From Micrococcales bacterium (GTDB lineage: Bacteria > Actinomycetota > Actinomycetes > S36-B12), in NCBI GenBank assembly GCA_002694095.1, contig NZLD01000029.1, positions 4,718 through 10,437 on the forward strand: a stretch of 5,720 nt of DNA. The letters are read 5' to 3'. The number at the start of each line of letters is the position of its first letter. The first letter of the stretch is position 1. Under the pieces are notes generated by a model, which searched no databases, was not told where the DNA came from, and worked only from the letters and a program-made list of their open reading frames with translations. Shown piece after piece: positions 5,064 to 5,720 of the stretch. The translations under genes and the position numbers were made by a program.

Positions 5064-5720
5064 CTTCACACAAACTTGCCCTCATAACCGCGGCCGCATT
5101 GGCCTCCGCTGGATCCCTCGTCGCATGCTCGAGTTCGGACGACTCCACGTCCTCTGAGGCCACTGCCTCTCAGGCCGCGACCGAGGAAGAGACTTCATCG
5201 GTGGAGGAGGAAGCCGATCCCTCCTCCACCGATGATGCATCTACTGACGATGCGAGTGAAGCGGAATCGAGCAGTTCAACCGTCTCGGTGGTGTCGACCA
5301 CCACTCAGTTGGGCAGCGTCGTCGGCGACATCGTCGCCTGCGCCAGCCCCGACTCCACGGCAATAACGCTCATGCCGATTGGCACAGATCCGCACGACTT
5401 CTCCCCCTCATCAGACCAGGTCGCTGTCATGGTGACGTCGGATTTGGTTGTCGCCAACGGCTTGATGCTGGAAGCGGGCCTTGAGGATGCACTCGAGAAC
5501 GCCGCCTCAGACGGAGCCACCGTTTTGGAGGTCGCTCCCCTCGTCGACCCGATTCCTTTCGGTGGAGGGCACGGTGACGAGCACGGCGATGAGCACGGTG
5601 ACGAGGACGAGCACGGCGATGAGCACGGCGACGAGCACGGCGACGAGCACGGTGACGAGGACGAGCACGGCGACGAGCACGGTGACGAGGACGAGCACGG
5701 TGACGAGGACGAGCACGGCG
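5060..5720 (+). CDS. znuA: Zinc ABC transporter substrate-binding lipoprotein, ZnuA/TroA cluster A-I (partial, C-terminus off the right edge)
   Basis: This protein captures Zn2+ outside the membrane and hands it to an ABC permease. I translated 220 residues to the edge. A lipoprotein signal peptide (H4-K5, a hydrophobic stretch, lipobox L-V-A-C with lipidated C23) is followed by an unusually long Ser/Thr/Asp/Glu linker to about residue 74. The mature fold begins with VSVVSTTTQLGSVVGDIV; IGTDPHDFSP (107-116) carries the first metal ligand, H112. SDLVVANGLMLEAGLEDAL (127-145) is the family's conserved NGxxLE helix. From H171 a His/Asp/Glu repeat forms the flexible zinc-collecting loop seen in ZnuA proteins. 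The remaining ligands and the C-terminal lobe lie beyond the edge. ATG 5060 is the only start upstream of the signal peptide in this frame. The Zur box 19 bases upstream argues for zinc rather than manganese. znuC and znuB are expected next. Confidence 0.93.
   Translation, partial: MTSHKLALITAAALASAGSLVACSSSDDSTSSEATASQAATEEETSSVEEEADPSSTDDASTDDASEAESSSSTVSVVSTTTQLGSVVGDIVACASPDSTAITLMPIGTDPHDFSPSSDQVAVMVTSDLVVANGLMLEAGLEDALENAASDGATVLEVAPLVDPIPFGGGHGDEHGDEHGDEDEHGDEHGDEHGDEHGDEDEHGDEHGDEDEHGDEDEHG
5570..5720 (+). repeat. In-frame tandem repeat coding for the His/Asp/Glu zinc-binding loop
   Basis: Ten complete units (5570-5713) and the start of an eleventh are visible. Six are 12 bases coding HGDE, and four are 18 bases coding HGDEDE. 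All four long units are identical in DNA (CAC GGT GAC GAG GAC GAG), while the short units mostly use GGC. The order is short, short, long, short, short, short, long, short, long, long. The array continues past the edge, so its full length is unknown. Confidence 0.95.

Noticed and set aside
5507..5716. Minus-strand frame coding a Leu/Val/Thr-rich repetitive peptide
   Set aside because: It is the reverse reading of the His/Asp/Glu repeat of the lipoprotein gene, which has signal peptide, family motifs and an operator.
5570..5720. CRISPR or non-coding satellite
   Set aside because: Units are 12 and 18 bases without unique spacers and stay in frame in a coding sequence.

Overview
The window comes from a GC-rich bacterium, most likely an actinobacterium. 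The evidence is the strong G/C bias at third codon positions, a short HupA-type HU protein, a single-chain glycyl-tRNA synthetase, a small three-helix membrane protein resembling the actinobacterial DUF6703 family, and Zur-type operators close to the actinobacterial consensus. I cannot place it to genus. No mobile element, CRISPR array, tRNA or rRNA was seen. Everything reads as chromosomal housekeeping and metal-homeostasis DNA.

Layout from left to right: a dusB-type tRNA-dihydrouridine synthase on the minus strand, cut by the left edge (1-694); an 81-base divergent spacer holding a small inverted repeat and a possible leaderless promoter; a two-helix membrane protein with two RCK/TrkA-like Rossmann domains (776-2107, plus); a short HU gene behind a Zur-like box (box 2203-2217, gene 2230-2502, plus); a hairpin terminator (2522-2550); convergent glyS (2615-4006, minus); upstream of glyS and in the same direction, a small antibiotic-biosynthesis-monooxygenase-fold protein (4121-4570, minus, GTG start); divergent from it, the DUF6703-like protein (4630-5022, plus); then a second Zur-like box (5026-5040) and a zinc ABC transporter substrate-binding lipoprotein, znuA-like, cut by the right edge (5060 to the end) inside a long His/Asp/Glu repeat.

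The theme of the right half is zinc: GlyRS with a Cys4 zinc-binding set, and a high-affinity zinc uptake gene with its own operator. From memory, a similar order (glyS, then the znu genes, then zur) exists in Streptomyces coelicolor, so znuC, znuB and perhaps zur are expected just beyond the right edge.

The most notable observation is that the HU gene carries a control element nearly identical to the znuA one: 20 of 21 bases match, running from the palindrome into the Shine-Dalgarno sequence. This suggests that a nucleoid protein is induced by zinc starvation together with zinc import. Second-rank observations are a channel-like RCK membrane protein whose pore segment lacks a K+ selectivity filter, and a phase-preserving, apparently expanding zinc-binding repeat in the lipoprotein.
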